NCBI GenBank assembly: GCA_964019415.1
Contig: OZ025868.1
Coordinates: forward strand, 4,746,371 to 4,810,370
Origin: Ianthella basta
Lineage: Eukaryota > Porifera > Demospongiae > Verongiida > Ianthellidae
DNA: 64,000 nucleotides
Direction: 5' to 3'
Below are positions 1 through 12,555 of this stretch, one piece after another. The notes beneath the pieces were generated by a model that searched no databases, was not told the DNA's origin, and worked only from the letters and a program-made list of their open reading frames with translations. The position numbers and the translations under genes are program-made. Every line of letters begins with the position of its first letter. The stretch's first letter is position 1.

Positions 1-1777
1 CATTACTCCATGCATTAGTGCTGCATATGCTGCCTGAGGTTGAGTTACAGCAAAGGATGTAAGTTCTTCAATTTCAGCAACCCACTCACGCACCTTGTTT
101 GAGACCACTTCCTCGATGTACCTTCTTGTGCCAATTGGGACAAGCAGCCAAGTCTTCGCCGGGTTTGAATGATAGCCACAGTGAGGTCCTTCATCCTGGA
201 CCTTCTGCCAGCATTCCAGTACTCTTTTGACACTGCCACCAGCAGAGGTATCATCAGCATACCAGATTTGCTTCATATCTGCCGCAACTTTCTTGATCAA
301 CAGTATGGTAGCCAGAGCATACATGGGCATTGCCATGGGGTCGCCCTGCGTTGTGCCTTCCTTATATAGAGAGCAAAGTTTCACCATCAACATACAAGGA
401 GACATCACATTGATAGGTATTGACAAGAAATGGAGCAACCGGTGGACACATTACTTGAATATTCCTCAGGGCCATTGCTCTGTTCAATGAATTGAAGGCA
501 TTGGTAGCATCTGTCATCAAAATCGCTTCAGTATTGGTATCATTGTAGAGACATCTCATAGAATGAGCCCAAGCCTCACACCCACTAATGTGGCCTGTAC
601 ATAGCTGCAAAGGACCCGTCACTTCAAAGATGTAGTCTGAGGTCACCTGCAGTGCTGCTTTGGCCATGATTCTTCTAAGAACTTCACATACTCCAATAGG
701 TCTTACACCAGGTGATTTATCAAGGGCTATGAGGCGACAGGCCAATAGGCAAGAGACACCCTCTGGATCAACGTACTCATTGCAGAGATGCCTTGTCATC
801 CTTGCAATTGTGGAACAGAGGTCGTCCGACTCTCTTGAGAAGGATGAACAGATTCTCTTCCATCTGTTGGTGTCTAAACCAGAAGGACCTGCTGAGCCTG
901 TCATTTTAAGAACAATTGACCTAATCATTTGGGCGGGGATTTTATCATATATCACCTGGTGTGGCTGGGAACTGCCCGGATCCTCCTTGAGAACACTCTC
1001 CTGCAAGGGCCGTCTGTCTGGGTATATATCCTCAAGGTGGTGCTTCACTGATCTGTCATCCTGTTGGATGCTGTCTGTCTGCAAGACCCCGGTGAAGCCA
1101 TTCTTGCTTATCATCCTTATAGCAGCTTTCACATTGCCCTGCTGTACTTTCCTGGCAAAAAGACTTGCATGCTGCCCTCCATTCAATGAGTGATTGCGAG
1201 TGTCCTTCAGTCTTGTTTGGATGGTGACACACTCATGCAGCAAGCTTTCAACGTCACCTTTGTGCCACAGCTCCAGTCTCCTCTTCAAGCAGACAATCTG
1301 ATCAGCCTTCCTAGCCTTAGAATGGGGGACTTGAAGGAGGAGGGCAGGCATACACATCGCAGCTTTGATAGCAACTCCTTCGAGAGGATTCCAGGTTTCC
1401 CACTGGACTAACACACGATTCATCTCAGCAACCAACATCTTACCCACCTTTCCAGATGGGACTCTGAAGGTGTTCGCCCTCCAGTGCACAATCATCCTGT
1501 AAGCCTTGTCAAACAGGCGCACGATCTCGCCACTCTTTTCACCCCACTGAGTGGGCATCGAGCACACGCGAGGGTAGTCAGGGAGACAATGAGAGCGAAA
1601 GCCGTCAGAAACTTTGATGTCATCTGCTCCTACCCGACACGTTCTTGTTCCTAGAGGCCCATCGTCGTTAGCCTCTCCTACAGCTTGACAGGATGCAGTC
1701 GAAGAAGTCGTTACTCTTCGGTCCGAGTTGGAGCGCCGTCCATTTTCTGAGGCAGACAATCGCGGCGATTGTCTGCC
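1..1777 (-). pseudogene. Broken non-LTR-type reverse transcriptase, continues past the left edge
   Basis: Two minus-strand frames together encode a reverse transcriptase. The first, 1777 down to 362, has no ATG at its start and contains the finger region GPSGLDTNRWKR and motif A TDATNAFNSLNR. The second runs from about 366 to position 1 and holds motif B (EGTTQGDPMAMPMYAL) and the catalytic motif C, WYADDTSAGG, near 241-270. One base separates the two frames close to position 358, just after a TAA, so the copy is frameshifted; otherwise the second frame stays open to the edge. The conserved pieces are typical of retroelement polymerases that are multicopy in sponges and cnidarians. No endonuclease is visible in the window, so I do not name a clade. 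It would make cDNA from element RNA in the nucleus if intact; this copy is probably dead. Confidence 0.8.
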
Positions 1778-1780
1778 TCA
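1748..1780. repeat. Perfect 33-nt palindrome at the 5' end of the reverse transcriptase
   Basis: Arms of 16 nt (1748-1763 and 1765-1780) are exact reverse complements around a single central base. The palindrome straddles the first codons of the reverse transcriptase frame and includes its upstream stop at 1778-1780. It could mark the element's 5' boundary or an insertion scar. Confidence 0.85.
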
Positions 1781-2960
1781 GTCTACAATCAAAAGGAATC
1801 GTCACGGGTTGTAGATCAGGCACTCACACTTAAACACACTCCATCTGTAGCACCATCAGTCCACCATTTTACATTGAACCGCTGAAGCACATCTGTCTGG
1901 ACAAATGCCCGGCATGGCTCTACAGAAATTAGTGTCACCACCTACAATACGCCACACAAGCCACACTCCACAAGAAGATTTTGGTGTCTAGAAGTCAATT
2001 TTATGTAAAAGTAACAACAACATCTCTCTTTCTTCAAGCAAACAAATCACTTCCACATACAATTACAAATACAATGGCCTGTCTACTACTATTACTATCC
2101 TGTACAATGCACAAGCTTCTATTATAGCATCTATTCATCAACTGTACATTACATAAGGACTTTGTGTATTGTATGAACAATAGCATTTGAGATGAAAATA
2201 TAGCAGTACACAACATGTGGTTTGTACACCTGCACCGGGTGCTGAGGGAACCAAGAAACTATAATGTGTTTTTAAACTGCTGAACAGAAATAAACTTACC
2301 AGAATATGGCTATAGCCCTGCTGGCATGGCCATGTACGTTGCATGCCGCCGCTGCATGATACATATACTGCTACGGTACATACATAGCTACCATACCATG
2401 GCAGTTTGTCTAGAGTGGCATTATAAGCTATGCCTAATCTTCTGCACCATCTTTTGTATAGGCTTAAGAATTATTAGTCAGCTCAAAACTTTGATGTACT
2501 ATCCTTTAGGCATTATGATACAGAAAGTATATAAACTAGAGATAAAATGCTAACCCTACAACGCTAATCCTAGGCCTAAGTATGCGATAAAAACTACCCT
2601 ATTTCTAATGGGCAACAGTTTCCAGATAATTCTGAATAACTACTACTACGTATACGAGGTATATAGGCCAGACACAGTGGAAGGGACAAGCACACACCGG
2701 GCAATACGTATATGGCCTCTACAAAAGTGTAACATAAGGGAGTTGCAGTAAGAAATCCAACAGACATTTCAATGGAGGTGTTATCTTAAACTGTGTAGCA
2801 CAAAATCGAGCTCAAGGTTGTTTCTGTTGGGAGTCAGTGCACAGGTCGAGCAGACTGAAGTATATTCAGTCTGTACTTTTCTTGTGTGATTGCAATGTCT
2901 TACAGCCTGCATTCAACCATTGAAATGCAAAGATGAAACCCAGTGAAACAGTCAAACTTA
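1781..2960. other. Non-coding interval with a dispersed duplicate
   Basis: No supported gene is visible. The stretch about 2165-2275 (around the run acaacatgtggttt and gtacacctgcacc) recurs at about 16660-16780, so it belongs to the duplicated receptor-gene blocks described below. The part around 2610-2700 resembles 22060-22150 and 13840-13900. Confidence 0.6.
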
Positions 2961-2961
2961 C

Positions 2962-3097
2962 TTAATGCAACTCCATAGGTGGCAACAATGATGGCGAGCA
3001 CCCTGTATAATTGCACAGCAAATACTCATAAACAGCCCTGTGAGAGCATTACATTAGACGAACAACTGAAAACTTACATAGACTGCGGCAGTGGCAT
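2962..3097 (-). pseudogene. Orphan signal-peptide exon pair (block A receptor remnant)
   Basis: Exon 1 (3097-3078) starts with ATG and ends in phase 2 at a GTAAG donor. Exon 2 (3002-2962) follows a TATACAG acceptor and ends in phase 1 at GTAAGT. Spliced, they give a hydrophobic leader, MPLPQSMVLAIIVATYGVAL. The same exon pair recurs at 14667-14541, where it can feed the Ig exon of gene 3, and in diverged form at 22611-22437. I find no Ig exon downstream of this copy between 2000 and 2950, so it is probably the remains of a duplicated receptor gene. Splice sites were read by eye. Confidence 0.5.
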
Positions 3098-3389
3098 CTT
3101 GCAAGCCCATGTAGGTAGTCTTATATAGGGCAAGTCTGCAGGTTCAGAGTTAACACATAGTACATACGTATTTAATTTCAATAATTATAGAAGTGTACTA
3201 CGCATTTACAATTCAGTAGTTATTTACACAGATACAGCATGCATTGTAGCCAAATGCCCAGCATGTATGATTAGATACTGCTGCTATAACCAGTAACAAG
3301 CCATATGGGCAAACACTTCACAAGCTATAGAAATCTACTGTAAGTAACAAAGTTCTTTCTTCTAAAATAGATGCTCACCCCCCCTCCTT

Positions 3390-3407
3390 CCCCCCCCCCC
3401 CCCCCCC
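3390..3407. repeat. Poly-C tract
   Basis: An uninterrupted run of about 18 C residues in a duplicated segment. The paralogous place near 15940 has only six C residues, so the tract expanded after duplication or contracted in the other copy. Confidence 0.85.
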
Positions 3408-3834
3408 TCCAAATGTACTACTGATTGTCTATGTGCCATGGTGATGTAATAGAAGACAGGGTAGGGAACTACACATGGTAAGAAAAGCGGGGGGGGGAAG
3501 TGGCATTCAACTGGACATCAACCAGCATACATAGTCAACCTTTAGTAGCTGAGCCATGACTCCTGCTAGACGCTACCTATTATACATCAGTACATAAAGA
3601 GGGAATGGATTGATGGCTGTTGGCCGTTACCGTGGTTTGCATGTCCAGTTGGCTATCGCTTTCCCTTCTCTCCTTATACCACCTGTATTTCACCACTCTT
3701 CCTTAAACTACAATGCAAATCACAGACAATATCACATACAGTGAACTACATGATAGCAAATTATCTTTGATTTACTGTACAACAAACAAATGGTAGGTAT
3801 AAAAGTGCTTATACAGCTTTTCTACAATGCTATA

Positions 3835-4008
3835 CAGTGAAACCTGTCTAAGACAGCCACCCATGGGCCAGTTCTTACTGACCCATATAAATTGGTGGCT
3901 GCTCTACAGAGGTAGATTACAATGCTTTAGTGGAATCTGGGGCCAGAGAGGCTGGCTGTTTTAGAGAGGTGACTGCCTAACACAGTGGCCATCTTAGACA
4001 GTTCTTAC
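3835..4008. mobile_element. MITE family 1, copy 1
   Basis: The left end CAGTGAAACCTGTCTAAGAC follows a TA dinucleotide. The right end, gtggccatcttagacag, is close to the reverse complement of the left end, giving terminal inverted repeats of roughly 25 bp on a unit of about 174 bp with no coding capacity. Further copies lie at 16420-16590, 21036-21112 and about 22777-23185. The CAGT terminus and TA flank suggest a Tc1/mariner-type parent, which is inference. The right end of this copy is degraded. Confidence 0.65.
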
Positions 4009-4009
4009 T

Positions 4010-5330
4010 TGGTAACATTCCACAGATGTTAGAAATATCCCAGAGTCACTAATGTCAAAACGTACAGAGAAATTTACAAGAATGGCTGTCTTGCCAACAC
4101 CGTCTGTCCCAAGGAAGCAACACGTGTTCACTGTAATATATATATTGCACAACTATATAGTCACATGACAAGTTTGTGTTCCAGTTCAAATATAGGAACA
4201 TGAATGCTGGAATTAGATTTGGAATCAGAATGGGTCTAAAAGTGAGATGCCACGTCATGGAGGACAAGCCAAAGCATTCCATGCACATTACATAATCATA
4301 TACCAGCATTAACCATGTCGCGGCACTGTTCACACAAGTATATATATACCAGGGGCAAGTCCACGCTAGGCTCGTGGCAGACATACTGGCTACGTATTAT
4401 AGCACAACAGTGTAAGTCACATGACAAAAATGTAGCTACATAAGGTCTAAATTTAATACAACATACTTATGTACTAGTACTACAGCACTGTGCAATATAT
4501 ACAGTTGATAATAGTAAGGAGATAACAGCAACTGTTTCAGAATCAACAAAAAACACACTGTGAGCTATTATACTCTTGTTGCCAGTTAAACAGACTGATG
4601 ATGCAACCTAGCAGCTGACCACAAACATATTGGACTGAAACTTGCAATGCTACTAACTCTGAATATGTGTCATGCACATATTCACTGATGCCATGTAAGA
4701 GCAAGCCGGGTGTTGTATAATCTAATAGTGAGTCACACCAGAAGTCCCTGGCCATTATCAGATATGCATGGGTATTGGATGGTTTAGACAATATAGGGCA
4801 GCTGGTTGCAAATAATTTGCATGTCATAGAGGCTCATTGCTACAGAGCTCATTAGAGTGAGTTGCTGATTCTAGAGCAAACACATAGGAGGTTGATAAAT
4901 AGTAGCTAAGACGTTCGTACCATGAAGGTCTTTATCACTTTTGTATCAGTTTTGTAACTGATGAAAACCTTGGTGGTTGAAATGCCTTACTGTGACCATC
5001 TGTCAACTGCTGAGTGTTCACTTGAGAATCAGTAACTCATTCTCATACACAGTATAGCATTGTATTTGATATGTACTGCTATATACAAGCATGTTGTACT
5101 GACACATAATAATACAGTGCATTGACAGTGTGCAGCTATCTGCAGTGCAGATACTGTGCATACAAGACAGAGGGGTACCTCGCTGCTAATCTGCAATGCC
5201 AGTAGAGTGAAATAGTATTCATGTAGTATAGTTATGACTGGTTGTATGTAACTAAAAATGTAGCTATGTAAGGTCAAAATATAGTACAAATTTTTGCACA
5301 ACAGTACTACAGCACTGTGTAATAATCTCC
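4010..5330. other. Decayed duplicate of receptor-block sequence
   Basis: No intact gene is visible. The stretch about 4240-4320 matches 17020-17110, and about 4430-4720 matches 20240-20480, where a minus-strand frame still reads as a beta-strand-like segment. Here that frame is interrupted by stops. I read the interval as pseudogenised duplicate sequence. Confidence 0.45.
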
Positions 5331-5334
5331 ACGT

Positions 5335-8290
5335 ACATAGGTGTGTAGTTGAACATGTAGAAGTCTACTCCTCCCATGTCCTTGTGTATACTAGCATGAC
5401 CAGCATTCGTGCTGCTATACATGTCTTGTAAACTGAGTAAAGGTGAGAAGGCTGAACTACAAGAGAGTGGAATGCAATTAGAGCAAACTAATCATCCTTT
5501 CCACTCCTCTTGGTTGCTTATGAATGTACTCAAAAGTGGGGGAGGGTGGGAGAGGGGGTGGGGCGGGGGTGTATACATTAACTCAGTAAGTGAAAGAGCG
5601 AAGAAGATCATTTAAGCTGCATAAGTACAATGGTACCTTGATTAGTCTACTTAACGCAGTCACACTGTATCCAAATTGGTCTGTGAATTAACACAGCAAT
5701 CTCCAGTGTTTGACAGGATCTGACGGATGACTCCATTTGGAAGGTCTGCATTAGATATCAGCTGGTGTTATAACCAGGTTCCTGCAGAACAAAAGAGATA
5801 AGCACAAAACACTCTATACAACAAGCCATGGTTTACATTCAATATAAACAGACAGTGATACTGTAGAGGTTCATTACTGCATGTCAACAATGCAAGGAAT
5901 GTTTGTGAGCTGCAAGCACAGTATGAACATCAAACAGGTACAGAACGTTTAGATCCGTGGATCTTCATCAGCTGTAATTGCATCCTGTACCCGTTTGAAG
6001 TTAATATTAGGTTAGCAGATCACAAACTTCCTTTGCATAAGCAGACAAGGCAGGCTACTGTCAACGTGATTGGTGTGAGGTAGTCAACTGCTATAAGCCA
6101 GTTGAGTTGACTGTGAGCCCAACAAACAACTACTGCTCCCCATATTGAAGCCTTGCACTTGCAGTGGCTATAGAAGCAACCAGTCTTAATGCACCACAGC
6201 ATAAGTAAGCAACACTACTGAGCCCCAATTATGTGATCTTTGTTGGATGACTGAGGAGGTCATGTAAGTACATATATACATAGTTACACAATCAGTTAAG
6301 CAATGACATGGGCTAAGCCCAGTTGCATTCTGGCAGAGGTAATGAAGAAGTCGTGACTCAGGCAGATGGAAATGTGTGTGATGATGGTGCCAGTATACAT
6401 GTGGTGATCACAACACACACAAAAGTGATCAGAACAGTGAAGTGGGATGGTAGGGGGTGAATTCAGAAGGTCAAGGGTCATGGAGGAACTACACAGCCCA
6501 GGAGTAAATGTACAACTGGCCACACGGGGCACTAAAGTATTGTCCCACTGTGAGGAGTGGCACAATGCATCAAGTGCACACTTTCCAAACGTCCACATGT
6601 CATTTTACTGGTTCAATGTTGGACAACAGAAAATCTATTACTCTCTACATTTTCTGTAACCATGCAGAACCGATATCCCAAGTTACACTGTCAGTGTCCA
6701 CTGCTGAATATTACCACCTACCGGTGGACAAGGAAGGAGGCACCTTGCGCGACAAAAAACTTTTAGGTGTCCTCAAAAATGGCACTCCACTGGCTACAAG
6801 GCTCAGATGCCTGACTGCTGTGAATTTACTTGTGTGTAGTACTATCTACATCAAGTGTAGATACAGGTGGGGCATGGGTCCAGTACATCTTCCAGAAACT
6901 ATCTAGATCAACTCCAGCCTAAGACTTTCAAGTATTAACAACACAACTATTTGTAGCTATGCTTCCTCCATGAAAATAACTTACAAAACAGCTATTTCCA
7001 ACATTTCATTTTACACCTACATAATGCATGTACGTACCTGAAGATAACTATGTAGAAGAGGCCATTAGTTGATAGTAGTGAAATTGTAGTAAGCATTACA
7101 TGCATATGCTGCAGCACGTCAATGCCACTCTAGGGCCAGTATGCCTTTTACTTCAAGAGCCTTATACTAAACCAGTCGGACTGTGGTGGACTGATCTGCA
7201 TGCCAGTCATACGTAAAACCTGTCTTTACCAGTCCAACTATAATGTGCAACCTTTACTGTATAGCTATGTAAGTACACCTACATGAATTTTACACTGCAC
7301 AGATTCTGAGAAGAATACCCCATGGCATCGCAGACAAGATGGTCTTGTTACCCAGTAACCCCAGTGCTTGATCTTAAATGTAACATTTCCATCTATCCAT
7401 GTGCCATGTAGGCCAGCAGCAGTGGAAATAAGCACTGCATATCATTGCATTCAAATTGCAGAGAATTAAATGTGACTCATAATTATGTACTGTGCAGTAA
7501 TTATGCCAGTCCAGTAGCCCAATCGATCTAGCTATGCACCAGTTCAGTGAGTACTGGCACACCGGCAAACAGAATAGCACTTGGTAAGGAGGTACCTTAA
7601 GTGACTAATACCAAATGTGCAACACATATACATGCATACACAATAGCTGTATGAGGTTCACTGTAGCTACATGTCATACTGGGCAGATGTTCTCAACTTC
7701 TGGAGTAGGAGTATGTAGTTAGCTACATACGTATGTGTATAATGTATTAACACTTTCGCTAGTAAAACAACTTTACCCTCGATAGTTCTACTCCAAAAGA
7801 GCACAGTGCAAAGAGGGATCAGTCATACACATTCACTGAAGTCGGATTTCTGGGAGGTTCAGGGACAAAGGACCAGTGAGCTCTGGAGTGTTGTGTACTG
7901 GTTGGGCGTTGCGTATGTTCAATAATAAAGTATCTATACCCTCGCTCGATCGCCTCCAAGCGAACACAGTAGCAAGAAGAGTTGGTCATGAACATTCACT
8001 GAAGTCAGCATTCAGGGAGGAGCAGGGACTAACGAACAGTTAGCTGTTGAACATTGCGTACTGTTGGAGAGCTACGTACATTTACCAATTAAACATCTTT
8101 ACCCTCGCTCGATCACCTCCAAACGAACATAGTGGCAAGAAGATGCAGTACTTAACACTCACTGAGTTGGGCGTTCAGGGAGGATCTCGTCCTTGGGAAA
8201 TGGCACAACAGAGTGCCTTGCTGAAGGAGGTCGAGCGGCCATGTTTTCAGGAAGCAAGGGAAATACCCTGCACATAGGCGGGGACAGCTT
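5335..8290. repeat. Segmental duplication, unit A
   Basis: This segment is repeated in the same orientation at about 23530-29090. Landmarks in order are the aagtctac/tcccatgtc stretch (5370; 23560), the TTCCTGCAG site (5780; 23990), the long G-rich run near 6450 (24430), the tagcacttg site (7574; split around 25870 and 28280) and a three-copy tandem repeat (7768-8270; 28500-28930). Unit A lacks the Penelope-like element found in the other copy and so shows the pre-insertion state. The small open frames inside look like chance. Confidence 0.75.
7768..8270. repeat. Three-copy tandem repeat, unit about 165 bp
   Basis: Units begin near 7768, 7935 and 8098, each with a form of ttaccctcgctcgatcgcc, then a cattcactgaagtcggc-like stretch, then a (g)ggaggatcagggacta-like stretch. 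The same array is present at about 28500-28930 in unit C. The function is unknown. Confidence 0.7.
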
Positions 8291-8294
8291 CGAG

Positions 8295-8480
8295 GGTGTG
8301 TAGCTATAAGTCTTAGCTAGCTATAGCTAGCAAGACTTCATTACCTTGCTAGCTGCATTTGTAGTAGCCATGGTGGTAAATATGTGATGGCGGAATATAT
8401 GGCTACGTATACGTTAGCTACCCCGGTAAGTAGCTAGCTGTGTAGCTAGTTAAATGAAATCTTAATTGCAAAGTTAACTA
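8295..8480. repeat. TAGC-rich low-complexity sequence
   Basis: Overlapping tagctagc words form a self-complementary, AT-rich stretch. A larger patch of the same type lies at 29120-29720. No coding signal is present. Confidence 0.6.
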
Positions 8481-8941
8481 CGTACATGCATGCCACATAA
8501 AATGTTATAAGCCGTCTGCTAGATTAAGAACCTAATGATCTGTTTATGATGATGTATAATACCATTTTCGTATTGTGCATCATGCCAGTGTAGCTATTAG
8601 CTAGTTCTCCATTCAGCACCTTATTTGGCAAAAACCTAAAATGATGCAGAAAGCACTGGTGCATGGCAGTACACAATAATCTAGTGGCACAATCCTGAAA
8701 GCTAAAATGGCAATTAAGGAATGATTTGTTGCAACTGAAGTTCTTATTATCAGCCTGATTGATCTCGTTTCTTTTGATGTATTTACTGCCAGTTGTTGAG
8801 CCAACTCAATGGACAGGTACAATATGGATTAGCTTGTTTATGCACCGTGAGTTCATACACAATGCTGTGTTTCAAAATGTCTGGTCCTATTCAACAGTTA
8901 CTTGGTAGCTAGCTACAATGAACTTCAATTCTGTGAGCACT

Positions 8942-10626
8942 TCAACTTGACACATTGATGTACTTGCTTTCTTGTGACTTGTAACTCATCTCAATGGGCA
9001 GGTAGGATGGGTTAGCCTGCATCTTCTCTCCCTCATCCTCCTCCCCCCTTGTTGGTGGCTCCTCCCCTTCTGGACCTGCTTTGACACTGTACCCTCCCCC
9101 TGCATGGAGGGAGGCAGCAGCCCTGCTTCACAGGAGGGACTGGGACAGCTGAGGGGTGCTGCACAACTCACCACCTCTCAGCTCAGCTCTGCACCTCTGT
9201 AGTCTCTTGTACATCACTGCATGCACCACTGCACTGACTGTGCAGGTGGACAGTGACAGTGTCAACACAAGAGACAGCAGGACTGACAGTACCGTCACTG
9301 TCACTACAGTTTGTGGGGATGTAATGTCAACATAATGTGAAAACGTGAAAAACATAATAATCATTTAATTATATAAATAAATAGCATTACTCATGTGCAT
9401 ATGCATGCAATTGCATAATTATAATACATCTCTGGAAAATACTCCATGCATACGTACCAGAAGCATATGATTGAACACTTGTAGGTGATAAGTAGATGAT
9501 AGAAGGTTCTAGATCTGGTGCTATTGCAGGATAATAATAGGTAGAGCAATAGAAATGTTATGAAATCAAATGCAACACATAACTGTCAATTTACCATTAA
9601 CCATCTCACCTGCAGGTGTTGTAGTGAAGTTCCCCATGACCTTTGCCCTCTGTCCGTCTGCTCCCTCTCCCTTCCTCACAGCCTCCACCTCAATCCTGTA
9701 AGTGCTGTTGGGTTGAAGGCAGGTTACAGTGTGGGAGGTGTCACTGTCAGCAGTTTGGGTGACATTGATGGAGCCATCTTGGGTGGAGTGGGACACAGTG
9801 AAGGAGTAGCACTTGGGGTAGCCAGCTGACCAGGTGACACTCAAAGTGGATGCTGTTCTGTTTGTAAGAATCAAAGCAGAGATGTCTACCTCAGCAGCTG
9901 AAGAAGAAAGGTAAATTAAGTGTTGCATGATCATGACTGTTCAAAGGGAAAAGTTGGTTGAGTAGCATAAATTTGTGAAATGGGTAAATACAGTCACGCT
10001 TACCAATGGAATGTATGCATTGTGTTTTTAAAACCCTTTACAACTTATTCCGCAGCATAAACACAGCTTCAGCACCATGAACACAAAAATGCTAACCAGC
10101 AGTGCATTTAGCTAGTTGGACTGATGACGGTAGCACTCACGCTCCTCCCGAGGGGTGTATAGATTGCTCTGTAGTCGTGATGCTTTAGTGAGAATAAGCA
10201 CACAGCGATACACTGTTGCCAAGTTGGTGTAGCTGTCCACCACTAGCTCCTGATAGGTAGTGGTGTGTGGAAGGACAGTGTGTCCAGGGTGGTCATGATC
10301 AGTTGAGGCAGATACTGTTTGACCGCCAAGAATCCACAACACAACCAGCACATTCTCCACACCATCATACTGACACCTGAGGGTGATGTTACCAGTTCTA
10401 CACACATAAGGGGCAACTGGGTGGGTCTGAGTGAGGACCACTGAACCTGCACAAGACACTGAATCAAGGCAGTTTGGATATAAACGTATGTATATAAACT
10501 TGGCAACATTATCAATAATTATAAGTATGTTCTAAATAGTGATCACTCAGTCTGCATGTACTGATTACCAACTGTTCCAGACAGTATCCAATACAGAACT
10601 GCAGCCAAATATCTGAAGAACTCCAT
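8942..10626 (-). CDS. Receptor gene 1: signal peptide, Ig-like, FN3, TM, tyrosine tail
   Basis: Five exons read by eye (5' to 3'): 10626-10569, 10446-10141, 9897-9610, 9303-9172 and 9099-8942, totalling 942 nt or 313 aa, with every internal junction in phase 1. Exon 1 encodes a leader beginning MEFFRYLAAVLYWILS. Exon 2 is an Ig-like domain with TLRCQYD, the core Trp of VLWILGG and TVYRC. Exon 3 is FN3-like (SVTWSAGYPKCYSFTVSHS, then TYRIEVEAVRKGEG). Exon 4 is a transmembrane helix followed by basic MYKRLQRCRAELR. Exon 5 is an acidic tail with NPSYLPIEM and a C-terminal SKYINV that fits the ITIM pattern (S/I/V/L)xYxx(I/V/L). The protein should be a type I plasma membrane receptor. Ligand and pathway are unknown. 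Gene 2 at 30740-33449 is a close paralog but has an extra stalk exon. Confidence 0.8.
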
Positions 10627-10639
10627 TCTTGTTGCAATT

Positions 10640-12550
10640 GAATGTACCATAAATGATTTCTCCCCGTTCGTACTTAAATCATAAGTGCAATTTTTACAAA
10701 CTGAAGTGCCAATGTGCTCATTCATTCATGAAGTTGAAATGGCCATGGATACATAGATAATATAAGGGTGTATTGGACAGGTGATGATATGGCCAAGATT
10801 TGGTTACTATTGAATATCTTCCAGTGAATTCCATCAAAGATGTAGGAGATTACCTAGTCTATAGGTTTTGCTCAAAATCATCTATTAGTAAATATACCTC
10901 CTTGCATACCAAAGCATCTGGCCCTTGCACTGAAGAGAAGCTGCCTTTGAGATACGTAGGTCACCCTGAACTGCATATTTTTCTGCTCTTCTAAACCTTT
11001 CCATGCAAGAACATGAAATTGTGCAAAGTTTACATGCCAAAACTGTATAAGTTGTCAGGAGGTTCGTACATCTGTACTAGGAGTCGATAGGGATATGTTG
11101 AAGGTCTTGGACTTTGTAGTATACTAGTAATGTTCTTCCATGCATGACTGCACGGACAGTGGCATGTATTTATAGGTATACGTAATTGTACGTACGTCTT
11201 CTGCTGTTCTGGAGATAGATGAAGGAAGATATAATTATGCTACAATGTGGAGGATGTATTATGGAGTGACAACTAAGCCATTCACTTGTACCTATAATAG
11301 TGTGCTCCGGACATATAAAATTCACAGAATATCACATACATACTGTATCTACAACCTTTATATGCTCTTTCTACCACTGGCCATGTACATTAATTGTGCA
11401 CATAATTTTGTCAAAACAAGAATTTGAGTAGTAGGATGGTGTGTTGGTTACTGTACTAGCGCTAAATATATGCCAAGACAGATTCATGGGTATTGTAATT
11501 TATTGTAATATTATACCATATAGTACATGCCTTGGTAGTATAAATATTCATGTGTGTCTCTTGAATTGCATACAATAATTTTTACTGGTATGCATGTAAC
11601 TTAATATAGTACAATGTCATAATAATAATTAATATAATTAGCACGTGTTAATGCACTTTATGCATTGATTTGTGACACTGTTTATATAATTTATTGTTTG
11701 CAATTGCAATGTTGTGGTGTGACTGTAATGTGTACATTACGAGGGTGCATTTATCCCCCACCCCACCCCCCACCCCACCCCTTCCATATTCTTGCCCCCT
11801 TGAGCTGCATGTGGCTCTGCTTAGATGTTGAATCAAATTAATTATTATATATTACTATATAATTATATATAGAGAGGCTAGAGAAACAGTTCCACAACAG
11901 CATTATTATTTTGCATTATGCTATAGCTAATGCATGGGGATGGTCTGTGTACCATTGGCGACTGAAAAGCAAGATATAATAGGGGACTACACTTGGTTAG
12001 CTAGGATATTGCAGTGCACGTGCACGTGGGAAGGAAAAGGTCAGTAAGCCGTGGATCAGAATCAGTGTGCACACTTCTATATAGCTGACCCAATAGCAAG
12101 CTAGTTGAGCCATCACTCTCACCAGAATATGTGTAGCCACCAATCCATTATTATTCCTAAATACCAATTATCTCAAGGGTGCTAATATTTGTGGCTACTA
12201 GCTTAGCAAATTTCAGCAAATTAAAAATGGACAAAGCTTGTACCAGCATAGAATTTTGCATGTCATAGTCACTTACACATGCAAAACATGAAAATTACTA
12301 AAATTATATAGTAACTGCCAAAAGTGCATTATCTGCAATTGTGATTAGAACCTATATAGTTATAACAGTACCTTAAGGTATAAATAAGGGTATGTGTGTG
12401 CTCTGTCTAGCACCTTATTTGAATCTCCCAAGCCACTGATCATTCACCAGGGTAAATGCTATAGAAATTTAGTTGTAGTCATTTGACACACTGTATAATT
12501 ATGGCAACCATGCATACAATAATTATGCAAGCTAAGTGTTGTGTCCTTAA
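10640..12550. other. Intergenic, no supported gene
   Basis: AT-rich sequence between genes 1 and 3. The promoter of gene 1 should lie just above 10626 on the minus strand, but I see no decisive motif. A C-rich run lies near 11756-11780. Open frames here lack domain or splice support. Confidence 0.5.
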
Positions 12551-12555
12551 TGGTT

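Noticed and set aside
4055-4384. Minus-strand frame of 109 codons as a gene
   Set aside because: It has no domain, signal or splice support and lies in a decayed duplicate of 17020-17110.
7768-8270. CRISPR-like array
   Set aside because: The three units of about 165 bp are wholly repeated, with no short repeat alternating with unique spacers.
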